From the NCBI GenBank assembly GCA_019348265.1, contig JAHWJV010000017.1:1-18751 (forward strand): a DNA stretch of 18,751 bases, written 5' to 3'. The notes under the pieces were generated by a model. The model was not told the origin of the DNA and did no database searches. It saw nothing but the letters and a program-made list of their open reading frames with translations. Position 1 is the stretch's first letter; every line of letters starts with the position of its first letter. Of the stretch, positions 1 through 8,068 are shown one piece after another. Both the position numbers and the translations under genes were made by a program. This stretch comes from Gemmatimonadota bacterium (GTDB lineage: Bacteria > Gemmatimonadota > Gemmatimonadetes > Longimicrobiales > Longimicrobiaceae).

Positions 1-250
1 CCGCTTCAACCACGATCCCCTGCGCCCCCGCAAGCTCCTGCTGCACCGCAACGAGATCCGGCGCATGATCGGCTCGGTGCAGGAGAAGGGGCTCACGCTC
101 GTGCCCCTGGACGTGCACTTCAGCGGCGGGCGCGCCAAGGTGAATCTGGCCCTCGTGCGCGGCAAGCAGCTCCACGACAAGCGCGAGTCCATCAAGGAGC
201 GCGATTCGCAGCGCGAGATCCAGCGCGGGCTCAAGGATCGCGCGGAATAA
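1..250 (+). CDS. smpB: SsrA-binding protein SmpB, C-terminal part (5' truncated by window edge)
   Basis: This is the last 82 codons of SmpB, read in the frame that starts at base 2 and ends at TAA 248-250. SmpB binds tmRNA and delivers it to stalled ribosomes for trans-translation. The family core is directly visible: RPRKLLLHR, then an EI-R-MIG helix, then QEKGLTLVPL, a GRAKVNLALVRGK strand and the basic tail DKRESIKERDSQREIQR. In the family that tail enters the mRNA channel and mimics the codon-anticodon helix. The C-terminus has the normal family length, so only the N-terminal half is missing and it lies outside the window. No tmRNA gene is seen just downstream. Confidence 0.95.
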   Translation, partial: RFNHDPLRPRKLLLHRNEIRRMIGSVQEKGLTLVPLDVHFSGGRAKVNLALVRGKQLHDKRESIKERDSQREIQRGLKDRAE

Positions 251-598
251 CGCCACCCTCTCGCTGCCTCGGACCTTGTGTTTCGCACCGGTCCCAAGGT
301 AGGGGCAGTCCCACGTGGCTGCCCGTGTCCTCGGCGTGCACCGGCCCATGTCCGCCGCATCCGATTCACCGCTGGGACCACACGAAGTCCCCCCGCGCAA
401 ACTCGTCCCGCGGCACACAGCCGAGGCCGCGAGTCCCCGCAGGGGGACTTTGTGCCGTGGTTGCCGCGAGCCGCGAGTTCACTCGCCCGGCTGGCAGCTG
501 AAGCGTCCGTGGCCGCGCTGCGGGCTCAGTAGTCCACCAATTCGTTTTCTCGTCCCGTCCGGCCGACGCTGGCTGACTTTCTGCAGCATAACCCCGCC
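251..598. other. Intergenic region without a supported gene
   Basis: The 348-bp gap between smpB and the kinase gene has short overlapping open frames. All are arginine- and proline-rich and none has a Shine-Dalgarno sequence, so I call none of them. Its one structured part is the double hairpin at 431-486, listed separately. No clear -35/-10 pair could be picked by eye. Confidence 0.6.
421..492. repeat. Double-hairpin intergenic element, possibly a dispersed REP-like repeat
   Basis: Two stems lie close together. Bases 432-438 (AGTCCCC) pair exactly with 443-449 (GGGGACT) around a 4-nt loop, with a G-T wobble extending the stem. Bases 473-478 (GCGAGT) pair with 481-486 (ACTCGC) across 2 nt. 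They are joined by a TTTGTGCCGTGGTTGCCGCG linker. A hairpin-linker-hairpin layout in a gap between two unrelated genes is what dispersed intergenic repeats look like. Only one copy is in this window, so the repeat status is inferred. Confidence 0.4.
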
Positions 599-1855
599 AT
601 GCGAAACGAAACCCTGGCTGACGCGGAACGCTCGCACGAGCACGAGGTGCTGAGCAACGCCGATCGACTCGAGCGGTTACGGGCCACTTCGCTCCTGGAT
701 GCTCCCCGGGAGGAAGGATTCGACCGCCTCACGCGGCTGGCCACCAAGCTGCTCGAGGCACCGCTCTCCACCGTTACCCTGGTAGACGACGAGCGGCAGT
801 TCTACATGAGCTGTACCGGCCTTCCGGAGCCGCTCGCCACCACCCGCCAGACGCCGCTGGAGTACTCCTTCTGTAAGCACACGGTCGTGCTCGGCAAGCC
901 GCTCATCGTTCCGGACGTGCGTGGCCATCCGATCGTAGGCGACAACCCGGCGATCACGGCCTTCGGGGTGACGGCGTACGCGGGGATTCCGCTGCTCACC
1001 TCGGACGGCCACGCGCTGGGGACCCTGTGTGTGATGGACTTCAAGGTCCGCCACTGGACCGACGACCAGGTCTCCAACCTGAAGGACCTCGCGGCCGCGG
1101 TGAGCACGGAGATCGAGCTGCGGATGGATATCGCGGAGCGGATGCGTGTCGAGAAGGCGCTCCACCGGGCCGTTCGCATGCGGGACGAGATGCTCGGCAT
1201 CGTATCGCATGACCTGCGCAACCCCGTCCACACCGTCTCCCTCGCCTCCGGGATGCTTCTGGAGACGCTGTCCGACGGTCCCGGGGGTGAGCCCATCCGC
1301 AAATCGGCTGAGATCATCCGCCGAGCCGCTCAGCAGATGGACCACCTCCTCGGCGACCTGCTCGACGTCGCGACGATCGGCTCCGGACGCCTCTCGGTCG
1401 AGCTGATACATCACGACTCCGGGCTGCTGCTCCAGTCGGCGTGCGAGGGGCTGCGGCCCCTCGCGGAGGCCGCGGGGCTCGAGTTCCACTGCCGGGCAGC
1501 GCCCGGATCGCCCACGGTGCGGGCGGACTACGACCGCATCGTCCAGCTCCTCTCCAACCTGGTCGGGAACGCCGCCAAGTTCACCCCGAGCGGCGGGCGC
1601 ATCGAGGTAGGATTCGACGTAGCCGAGGGCGAGGCGTGCTTCCGCGTCGCGGATACGGGCGCGGGAATCGCCGCCGAGGACCTACCGCACATCTTCGAGC
1701 AGTTCTGGCAGGCGAGCCCGGCGGGCCGCCACGGCGCCGGGCTCGGGCTGACCATCTGTCAGGGCATCGTCGAAGCCCACGGTGGCCGCATCTGGGCGGA
1801 AAGCCAGGTGGGCGAAGGAACGACCTTCTACTTCACCCTCCCGCTCGCCTCCTGA
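599..1855 (+). CDS. GAF domain sensor histidine kinase
   Basis: This 418-aa cytoplasmic two-component sensor has no membrane segment. An N-terminal GAF domain (about residues 25-175) carries typical features: SLLDAPREEGFDRLTRLA, LVDDERQF, a YSFCKHTV patch, and YAGIPL followed by LGTLCVMD. It is the kind that binds a small molecule or reports redox or light state; the ligand cannot be told from the sequence. A HisKA dimerisation helix follows with phosphoacceptor H204 in IVSHDLRNP. The HATPase_c domain shows the N-box (N320, N324), the G1 box DTGAGI (352-357), the F-box FEQFW and the G2 box GAGLGL (379-384). The C-terminus GTTFYFTLPL is normal. The ATG lacks a clear Shine-Dalgarno, so the start is slightly uncertain. 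The receiver gene at 2023 is the likely partner. Confidence 0.93.
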   Translation: MRNETLADAERSHEHEVLSNADRLERLRATSLLDAPREEGFDRLTRLATKLLEAPLSTVTLVDDERQFYMSCTGLPEPLATTRQTPLEYSFCKHTVVLGKPLIVPDVRGHPIVGDNPAITAFGVTAYAGIPLLTSDGHALGTLCVMDFKVRHWTDDQVSNLKDLAAAVSTEIELRMDIAERMRVEKALHRAVRMRDEMLGIVSHDLRNPVHTVSLASGMLLETLSDGPGGEPIRKSAEIIRRAAQQMDHLLGDLLDVATIGSGRLSVELIHHDSGLLLQSACEGLRPLAEAAGLEFHCRAAPGSPTVRADYDRIVQLLSNLVGNAAKFTPSGGRIEVGFDVAEGEACFRVADTGAGIAAEDLPHIFEQFWQASPAGRHGAGLGLTICQGIVEAHGGRIWAESQVGEGTTFYFTLPLAS

Positions 1856-2022
1856 GACCGCCGCACGGCCGGGTCAGCGCGTCGGGGAACTCCCTTACAC
1901 CCGCCGTGCTTTCCCCCGATACCACGCCCATCCCTCTTCCGGTATCATCTAACCCATTGATGCACACGGCGTTGCGATGAGCGCCCGGTGCCGCGGGTTT
2001 GTGCCTCCAGAGAGGGTCGAGC

Positions 2023-2397
2023 ATGAACGGAAAGACGGTTCTCATCGTAGACGACCACGGGCCCACCCGCGAAGCGTACGCGGAGCTTCTCACCGATTGC
2101 GGATTCGAGGTGATCCAGGCGGCGCACGGCGGTGAGGCGATCCTCCACGTCCACCGCCACTGCCCCGACGCGGTCCTGATGGACATCGCGATGCCGGTGC
2201 TCGATGGCGTGGAGACCGCTGAATCGCTGCGCCGGTGCGCCCTTACCGCGGGCATACGCATTCTGGCGATCACCGGCAGCGGCTCGACTCGTGACCGCGA
2301 GCGCATGCAGGCGCTCTGTGACGACCTGCTCTCCAAGCCCTGCACCCCGGCCGAGGTCGTGTCCCGCATCCGCTCGCTCGTCACGATCGCCGCCTGA
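2023..2397 (+). CDS. Stand-alone response regulator receiver protein
   Basis: This 124-aa protein is one CheY-like receiver domain with no output domain. The acidic pocket is D10 and D11 (LIVDD), the phosphoacceptor is D54 in VLMDIAMP, the switch residue is T84 in AITG, and the conserved lysine is K105 in SKP. I chose the ATG at 2023 over an in-frame TTG at 1999. AGAGGG sits 6 nt upstream of the ATG, and the protein then begins exactly at the first beta strand. It lies 167 bp after the kinase gene on the same strand, so it is the likely phosphorylation target. It could pass phosphate on or act through protein contacts. It ends close to the convergent lipid kinase gene. Confidence 0.92.
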   Translation: MNGKTVLIVDDHGPTREAYAELLTDCGFEVIQAAHGGEAILHVHRHCPDAVLMDIAMPVLDGVETAESLRRCALTAGIRILAITGSGSTRDRERMQALCDDLLSKPCTPAEVVSRIRSLVTIAA

Positions 2398-2474
2398 GCC
2401 GGTCTGGTTTCGGCGGTCGGTGCCGTATCGAGCGTGCGAAGATCGGCTGAGTGTCGGCTGGAATCCGACCCCCT

Positions 2475-3392
2475 TCAGGTGTGTGTTTCTGCCGCGCGCA
2501 GGGGAGTCAGCACGGGCAGCCGGTACGGGCTGACCCCGTAGCACAACCTTCCGGAATGCAGCAGCGGCTCCCCGTCCACGTTGACGGCGAGGTCGAGGGG
2601 TGCTTCCACCGAGAAAGCCGGCGACTGCATGTATACGACAGCGGGGTCGTCCAGGTGCTGGCCGCTGCGGAGGGCGGGGAGGAGCCGCGTGAGCTCCAGG
2701 CGGGATACGTCCTTCACCACGCAGAGGTCCAGGAGGTGGTCCGAGGGGTTCGCGCGTGGCGTGATGAGGTTCCCGCCACCCGTCCGCTCGGTATTCCCGA
2801 CGGCGAAGAGCACGAACGGACCGTCGTAGATCGGGCCTTCGGCGCAGGTAAAGCTGCCGGTATGATGCTCGAGTCCGACGAGCTGTCTCGCCGCGTTCAG
2901 CGCATAGGCGAGAGCTCCGAAGAGCCGCTTCCCCTCGGTCGCGGCGTCGCGGGTGGCCTGCGCGCCGAAGCCCCCGGTCGAGACGTTCAGGAAGCAGCGC
3001 TGGTTCACGGTGGCGATGTTCAGTCCGCGGGGCGCTCCGCGCAGGGCGATGTTCACCGCCTCCTCGACCGGAGTCGGCAGGCCGAGGGCGTTGGCCAGGT
3101 CGTTGGCCGTGCCCACGGGGATGATGCCCATCCGGGGGGCGGCTTCGGCGCTTCCGCCCAGGCAGTCGTTCACCCCGTTCGCCACCTCGTTCAGCGTCCC
3201 GTCGCCGCCCGCCACCAGCACCAGCTCGGCACCGGAGACCACACCCTCCCGGGCCATGCGCCGCGCGTCGCCCGGCTCGAAGGTGACCGAGGCCTTCACG
3301 TGATGGCCGAGCTCGCGCAGCCGCTCCACCTGCTTCCGAAGCTCTTCATAATGTCCGGGCTTGCTGCCGTTGATGATCAGGACGATCTGCAT
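2475..3392 (-). CDS. yegS: YegS-type lipid kinase (diacylglycerol kinase catalytic domain)
   Basis: This 305-aa protein of the DAGK_cat family transfers phosphate from ATP to a lipid alcohol. YegS from E. coli acts on phosphatidylglycerol in vitro. Visible motifs are the N-terminal strand IVLIINGSKPG, the nucleotide loop GGDGT (62-66) followed by NEV, the GTAND motif (94-98), STGGFGA, and NVDGEP (271-276) close to the C-terminus. The length matches YegS (about 300 aa). The chosen ATG at 3392 is preceded by GAGGTGA at good spacing; the longer frame adds 19 unconserved residues. It follows the mocA-like gene by 53 bp on the same strand and may be cotranscribed. The link to molybdenum hydroxylase maturation is not obvious. 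Confidence 0.9.
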   Translation of the reverse strand: MQIVLIINGSKPGHYEELRKQVERLRELGHHVKASVTFEPGDARRMAREGVVSGAELVLVAGGDGTLNEVANGVNDCLGGSAEAAPRMGIIPVGTANDLANALGLPTPVEEAVNIALRGAPRGLNIATVNQRCFLNVSTGGFGAQATRDAATEGKRLFGALAYALNAARQLVGLEHHTGSFTCAEGPIYDGPFVLFAVGNTERTGGGNLITPRANPSDHLLDLCVVKDVSRLELTRLLPALRSGQHLDDPAVVYMQSPAFSVEAPLDLAVNVDGEPLLHSGRLCYGVSPYRLPVLTPLRAAETHT

Positions 3393-3445
3393 GCTCTCAC
3401 CTCGCGGGCGTTCGACCGGCGTCGCCAGGTCCGGAGGCAAGAATC

Positions 3446-4048
3446 TCACCCGTCGCCCGCGCCCTCGACGCGCGACCGGTACCTAGCCCAGTCTTCCGCC
3501 GTGTCCACATCCGTCAGCGCGCTCTCCGGCCAGCTGAGGAGCAGCGTCTCCGCCGCATGGCGCCGGACGATCGCCCTGACGCAGCCGTCCCCGTTGAACG
3601 CCAGCACCTCGGGGAAGAGCGCGCGGTGGAAGCGGACCGGCGGCGCCACGACGTCTCCATAGCGCGAAGCCGCCACCAGCGCTTCAGCGCCGGCCGCGGC
3701 TTCCGTCACGCCTCTCAACATCTCCACGGTCACCTCCACCATGTCCGCGAGCACCACGACTGCGGCCTCGACCTCCTCGGGAAGGACGCCGATCCCGCGA
3801 TGCAGAGAGTCGCTGGTGGGCCCGCCGGGGTGTGGATTCGCCGCGAAGACGCAGGGGAGGTCGGCCATCGCGGCGCGAACGCGCTCCGGCTCGTCGCCCA
3901 GCACGACGACCACGGGTGAGAGCCCGGCCTCGAGCGCTCTGCGCGCAGCGCGGCGGACGAGCGGCTCACCGTCGATCTCCAGCAGCAGCTTGTTCGTCCC
4001 CATCCGGCGGGAGACGCCGGCGGCGAGAACGATGGCGGCGGTTCGCAA
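3446..4048 (-). CDS. mocA: MocA/MobA-like molybdenum cofactor nucleotidyltransferase
   Basis: This 200-aa NTP transferase of the MobA-like family is predicted to attach CMP, or GMP, to the molybdopterin cofactor. The N-terminal nucleotide signature is clear: IVLAAGVSRRMGTNKLLL (LAAG 8-11, R15, G17, K20). It is followed by GEPLVRRAAR, VVLGDE, a diverged NPHPGGPTSDSLHRGI segment, and VVVLADM with metal-binding D102. The C-terminus DVDTAEDW is typical. The start is TTG, directly abutting the TAG of xdhC in the same frame with no spacer. Translation must therefore be coupled to xdhC, and no strong separate Shine-Dalgarno is present. Pairing with xdhC is the usual context for MocA, the CTP-dependent enzyme that serves xanthine dehydrogenase-type hydroxylases. 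The nucleotide choice is inferred from that. Confidence 0.85.
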   Translation of the reverse strand: MRTAAIVLAAGVSRRMGTNKLLLEIDGEPLVRRAARRALEAGLSPVVVVLGDEPERVRAAMADLPCVFAANPHPGGPTSDSLHRGIGVLPEEVEAAVVVLADMVEVTVEMLRGVTEAAAGAEALVAASRYGDVVAPPVRFHRALFPEVLAFNGDGCVRAIVRRHAAETLLLSWPESALTDVDTAEDWARYRSRVEGAGDG

Positions 4049-5137
4049 CTACTCGAAGGCAAGCGACGGCTGGCGCACCCGGTCGCGTAGCGACATGCCC
4101 CGCCGCCCGGCATGTACCGCCAGTATCTCGGCAACGATCGCAAGCGCCACCTGCTCCGCGCCCTCACCGCCGAGGTCCAGGCCGACAGGGCCGTGGATGC
4201 GCGACTCGTCGAAGGTGTGCTCCTCCCCCAGCGAGCCCAGGAGCCGCTCCGTACGCGCACGCGGCCCGAGAATCCCGATGTATGGGGCGGGGGATTGCAG
4301 CAGCGGCCGCAGATACCACTCGTCGACCGCGTAGTTGTGTGTCGCCAGCACGACGTGTGAGCGGGAACGAAGGGTAAGCCGCTCCGCGAGTCGCGGCGCG
4401 TCGCTCTCCACGAGCCGGACGTCCGCCCCGAACCGTCCCGGCTCCAGCATCCCTGGACGCCAATCGACGACCACCACCCGGAACCCCGCTTCCAGCGCAT
4501 ACCGCGCGATCGGGGGCGCATCGTCCGCCGCGCCGATCACCACCAGCTCCGGCGGCGGGAAGAAGAGCTCGACGAACACGTCGCGCCCGGCGATCTGATG
4601 GATCGCCGACGCCGTGCCGCCGAGCAGCTCGCGCGCATGCCGGACCACGGCAGCGTCGAACACCGGCGTATCCAGTGCTCCCTCGCTCTCGTCGGCACTG
4701 ACGAGCAGCTGAGCGTCGCCACCCTCCGTTCCGAGCGTCACGAGCCTGCACACCGCGAAGGGCTCTTCCCCGTCGAGAAGCTCTCGCTGGCGGGAGCGAG
4801 TCTCCACGGCGGGTGTGACCAGCACCTCGATCCGGCCGTCGCAGCCGAGCCCCAGATTCCACGAGCCGATCTCGTCGGGGCCGGAGCAGTAGCCATGCAG
4901 CTCGGAGCGACCGGTACGCAGCACGCGGAGCCCCACGCCGCGGACCTCCTGCTCCAGGCAGCCGCCGCTCACGTTCCCGACGGTGCTGCCGTCCTCCGCG
5001 ATGAGCAGCTTCGCGCCCGCCCGGCGGTAGGCGGAACCGTGCACGCGCACCAGCGTCGCGATCGCCGCGCGGGTGCCGGCCGCTTGCAGCTCCGCCAGCC
5101 GGTCCAGGACCAGCGCGGCCTCGCGCCAGTGCTTCAC
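4049..5137 (-). CDS. xdhC: XdhC/CoxI family molybdenum hydroxylase maturation factor
   Basis: This 362-aa protein binds the molybdenum cofactor and helps sulfurate and insert it into xanthine dehydrogenase/CO dehydrogenase-type enzymes. The N-terminal XdhC_CoxI domain shows ATLVRVHGSAYRRAGAKLLI, VGNVSGGCLEQEV (C60) and YCSGPDEI (C84), then LGLGCDGRIEVLV. A Rossmann-type C-terminal domain follows: ELVVIGAADDAPPIARYALEAG, VVVVDWRP, YIGILGPRARTERLL and GPVGLDLGGEGAEQVALAI. The usual GAGH of the Rossmann loop is changed to GAAD. The start is GTG at 5137, with GGAGG about 10 nt upstream. It overlaps the stop of a 28-aa ORF (GTGA). Its TAG is immediately followed in frame by the TTG of mocA. No molybdoenzyme subunits are in the window. 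Confidence 0.92.
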   Translation of the reverse strand: MKHWREAALVLDRLAELQAAGTRAAIATLVRVHGSAYRRAGAKLLIAEDGSTVGNVSGGCLEQEVRGVGLRVLRTGRSELHGYCSGPDEIGSWNLGLGCDGRIEVLVTPAVETRSRQRELLDGEEPFAVCRLVTLGTEGGDAQLLVSADESEGALDTPVFDAAVVRHARELLGGTASAIHQIAGRDVFVELFFPPPELVVIGAADDAPPIARYALEAGFRVVVVDWRPGMLEPGRFGADVRLVESDAPRLAERLTLRSRSHVVLATHNYAVDEWYLRPLLQSPAPYIGILGPRARTERLLGSLGEEHTFDESRIHGPVGLDLGGEGAEQVALAIVAEILAVHAGRRGMSLRDRVRQPSLAFE

Positions 5138-5220
5138 GCGAGCACCGCCTCCATGCGAGGCGCCGTCACGCCCTCCGACATCATGAGCACCCGACCGCCG
5201 ATCTCGAGACCGAGAATCAT
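5134..5220 (-). CDS. Possible 28-aa leader peptide upstream of xdhC
   Basis: This short frame (MILGLEIGGRVLMMSEGVTA...) begins with ATG and has AGGGG 9 nt upstream. Its TGA overlaps the GTG start of xdhC in a GTGA arrangement, as in translationally coupled genes. It fills nearly all of the gap between the large DUF6797 gene and xdhC. I recognise no family, and a frame this short can occur by chance. The spacing and ribosome site are the only support. Confidence 0.3.
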   Translation of the reverse strand: MILGLEIGGRVLMMSEGVTAPRMEAVLA

Positions 5221-5233
5221 GGTAATCTGCCCC

Positions 5234-7999
5234 TCAGGGAGCGTTGGCGCCACGAAGACTCGCAAGGTAGAGCACCAGCGACTCGGTCTCGGTGTCGTTG
5301 AGAATCCCGGTGTACGAGGGCATTCCCTCCGCGTAACCAGCCACGATCTGGCTGCCCGGCTGGTGGATCGACTGCCGGAGATAGGCAGCGTCTGCGATCC
5401 GGCTGGAGCCGTCGGTGAAGGTTCGCCGCGACCCGAAGAGCCCTCGGAAGGTGGGGCCCATCTTACCCTCCGTCGTCCCGTCGATGCTGTGACAGCCCGC
5501 GCAACCGGCGCGCTGGTAGACGGCGGCTCCGGCGGCCGCGGATGCGGCGATCGCCACCGCCGTGCGGCGGGTACGGGCACCGTCCGCGATGCTCCTGCGC
5601 CAGTCCAGCCCGCCGAACCCCGCGGCGGTGAGATCCATCTCCGCGACGCGATGCAGCGTCATGTACAGCGTGTCCGTGACCGGCCGCTGATCGGCAAGCC
5701 GCACGTCGTAGGAGAGCTGCATCTGCATGACCTCGCGTACGTCCGGGACGAGGAGCAGCAGAGACCTGCGATCCGGCGAAAGGTGCGCGGCGGCGATCGT
5801 GAGCGTGTCGCGTCCCGGCGAGCCGTCGACGCGGAAGTTGCCCGACCCGTAGGCGGAGCTCCGGCGGTAGTTCCACCGCTGCAACTGGAAGCGCGCCGGG
5901 TCGCTTGCGACCGGGTCCAGCGCAGTGGCGAAGCGCAGCAGGATCCCCTGGGCGCCGCCCTGCACGGCCAGTGGAATGGTGCTCGGGCGCCCGGTGTACC
6001 GGAGCCGGTCGATCGCGGTCACCTCCGTCGCGTTCGAATCCCAGATGCGGAATCCCGTGAGATAGAGGTGCCCATCCAGCGGGTTGTACTGACCCTTGAG
6101 GATGGGAGCCTGGGTGCCCCGAAGCAGCGAGACGACGGCGCCCTGGACGCGGCCGGCCGTGCTGTCGGCGTACACCCGGAAAGCGCCGGGGCGGCCGTAG
6201 GAGAAGTGGACCAGCGCGTCCCCGCCGAAGCCCATCCGGTCGCCCGTGACCCACGCCTGCCCGGCCCCCGACCGGTCGACCGCGTGCGGCAGCCATACGA
6301 GGGGCGCGCCCTCCTCCGGGATCGGGGTGCGATGCGCCGTCGGCGCTACGCCGTAATAGCCACCCCTCTCCACCAGGTACAGCGGGGTGGAGGGGACGAA
6401 GTTGCCCTGCTGGTCGGACGAGGTGACCAGCCCCCGCGTCGGGTGCGCGCCGATGAACGGCTCCCTCAGCCCCGTGGCGAAGACGCTCAAGCTCCGTCCG
6501 TCCGCGGACACCTCCAGGATGCTCCCGGAGTGCCGCGAGCCGGCGCGGAAGCCCGGTGCGATCGCCGGAGCAGTCACCGGCCCGTTGTTGAGCGCGCCGC
6601 CCTTGGACAGGTAGAAGCCGCCGCCCGGGCGCTCGTCCATGCTCAGCGGGAACTCGCGCGACTCGATCGAGGTGTGGACGAGATTGCTGAAGTTCTCGTA
6701 GAAGTCCGCCTCCTCGTCCCCGTTCAGATCGCGGAGCCGCACCACGCCGTCCCGACCATAGACGTAGATCTGGTCGTCGACTACCTGGATGCTCATCGGC
6801 TCGAACAGCCCGGACGAGAAGCGCTTCCACACCACGCGCTCCAGCGACTGGTCGATCCCGCGGACGATCCACACGTCTCCATCGAAGGTCACCACCGCCG
6901 CGCGGCCGTCGCCGAAGAAGTCCACGTCCGAAACGCGTACGTTCCGCCGCCACGGGTTCGACAGCGGGATGGCGATCCGGTCGACCACGTACGCGGCGGT
7001 GTCCGGTGAGATCAGACCACGCGTGGTCACCGTCTCGGGCCAGTGGGCGGGTCCGCCACGCTCGAACGCGACGAACCGTGTACCACCCCGGAGCATGCGG
7101 TCGAACGCGGGGCGGCCGGCCGCGGCGCCGCGCCAGGTGACTACCCGAAACGGCGTCGAAGCCGCGCGGGACGGAAGCTCCACCGTGACGTAGCGGTTTT
7201 CGAGTACCTGGAGCCGCGAGCCGCGGGGTGCGCCCACCAGCGCCACCGCGGTGAGGGTGTCGCCGGCCGGACCCTGCTGGAAGACCGCGGTCGTACCCTG
7301 CACGGACCAGCTCCGCGCCGCACCAACCTCGGCCGCTACCAACGTCAGCGGGCGGGTTACCGGGCCGGTCCGGAAGGCGCGCACGATCCCGACTTCCTCA
7401 TTCACCTTTATGCTGCCAGGCTGCTCGAAGATCTGGGTGCCACCCACCTCGTACGAGAGCACCGCCCTGTCACCGACGACGTAGACTCCGGACCAGCGGC
7501 CGAGCTCGGGCGGGATCGGTCCACGGCCGGCATCCTCCGGGTGCGGGCCCACGGGCCGCGGGTCGCGGAAGTCGGGAGCGGCCGCGGACCAGCCCGCATA
7601 GAGACCGGTGGTGAACATGGGCGTCCCGCGCACCTTTGGGATCTGGTTGTTCTTGTTGGTGGGCTCCTTGTAGGAGACCTGCGCCATCGTCGTCATCTCG
7701 AGCGAATCGCTCTGCCAGCCGACGGCCATGCGCAGCAGGTCGGGGTCGAACGCGGCGTAGGCGCCATTTCCCAGCGGGAGGATCACTCCGCGAATGGCGA
7801 CGTTGTTGGGCGAGAACGCCGGCCCTAGCTGCCTCGCGTCCAGCGTGGAGACGATGAAGGGGAAGTCGGGCTCGACGAAGTTGGCCACGCCCGCCTGGTC
7901 TGCGGCTGGGGCGCCGCGCATGGCCACCGTTGCGGTCAGTGCCACGCACGCCGCCGCTCCGGCGGTGCTTCGCTTCAACCAGCTCTGTCGGAGGGGCAC
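5234..7999 (-). CDS. Secreted DUF6797-type beta-propeller protein with C-terminal cytochrome c domain
   Basis: This is a 921-aa exported protein. A signal peptide is evident at residues 1-32 (basic LKR, hydrophobic AGAAACVALTATVAM, cleavage near APA). Residues 35-340 form a beta-rich domain resembling DUF6797. About 350-690 resembles the propeller of PVC-type membrane-bound dehydrogenases (DVDFFGDGRAAVVTFDGDVW, DGVVRLRDLNGDEEADFYENF, FATGLREPF). A class I cytochrome c domain ends the protein, with haem motif CAGCH at 833-837 and probable axial M893 in EGMPSY. It likely passes electrons from periplasmic oxidation of a sugar-like substrate; the substrate is unknown. I prefer the GTG at 7999, with GGAGG 5 nt upstream, over the ATG at 8038, which has no Shine-Dalgarno and would put 13 residues before the signal peptide. 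It follows the DUF1080-like gene. Confidence 0.85.
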   Translation of the reverse strand: MPLRQSWLKRSTAGAAACVALTATVAMRGAPAADQAGVANFVEPDFPFIVSTLDARQLGPAFSPNNVAIRGVILPLGNGAYAAFDPDLLRMAVGWQSDSLEMTTMAQVSYKEPTNKNNQIPKVRGTPMFTTGLYAGWSAAAPDFRDPRPVGPHPEDAGRGPIPPELGRWSGVYVVGDRAVLSYEVGGTQIFEQPGSIKVNEEVGIVRAFRTGPVTRPLTLVAAEVGAARSWSVQGTTAVFQQGPAGDTLTAVALVGAPRGSRLQVLENRYVTVELPSRAASTPFRVVTWRGAAAGRPAFDRMLRGGTRFVAFERGGPAHWPETVTTRGLISPDTAAYVVDRIAIPLSNPWRRNVRVSDVDFFGDGRAAVVTFDGDVWIVRGIDQSLERVVWKRFSSGLFEPMSIQVVDDQIYVYGRDGVVRLRDLNGDEEADFYENFSNLVHTSIESREFPLSMDERPGGGFYLSKGGALNNGPVTAPAIAPGFRAGSRHSGSILEVSADGRSLSVFATGLREPFIGAHPTRGLVTSSDQQGNFVPSTPLYLVERGGYYGVAPTAHRTPIPEEGAPLVWLPHAVDRSGAGQAWVTGDRMGFGGDALVHFSYGRPGAFRVYADSTAGRVQGAVVSLLRGTQAPILKGQYNPLDGHLYLTGFRIWDSNATEVTAIDRLRYTGRPSTIPLAVQGGAQGILLRFATALDPVASDPARFQLQRWNYRRSSAYGSGNFRVDGSPGRDTLTIAAAHLSPDRRSLLLLVPDVREVMQMQLSYDVRLADQRPVTDTLYMTLHRVAEMDLTAAGFGGLDWRRSIADGARTRRTAVAIAASAAAGAAVYQRAGCAGCHSIDGTTEGKMGPTFRGLFGSRRTFTDGSSRIADAAYLRQSIHQPGSQIVAGYAEGMPSYTGILNDTETESLVLYLASLRGANAP

Positions 8000-8068
8000 C
8001 GGAACCTCCACGGGATCATCAAAAGGGAAAGCGCCCATCGGTACGGCCGCGGCGCGAACGTTCGCTGT

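Noticed and set aside
2453..2469. Small hairpin GTCGG/CCGAC between the converging receiver and lipid kinase genes
   Set aside because: The stem is only 5 bp with no T tract on either strand, so it is not supported as a terminator.
2451..3662. 403-aa open frame on the plus strand
   Set aside because: It lies opposite the YegS-type kinase and mocA-like gene, whose motifs are unmistakable on the minus strand.
4598..7009. 803-aa open frame on the plus strand
   Set aside because: It lies antisense to xdhC and the DUF6797 gene, is rich in R, A, G and H with no recognisable domain, and is a typical GC-rich shadow frame.
8054..8065. 12-bp palindrome GCGAACGTTCGC resembling a Gram-positive LexA box
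   Set aside because: LexA boxes of that type need about 4 bases between CGAAC and GTTCG; here the halves abut, and the site overlaps the 5' side of a gene junction with no SOS gene.
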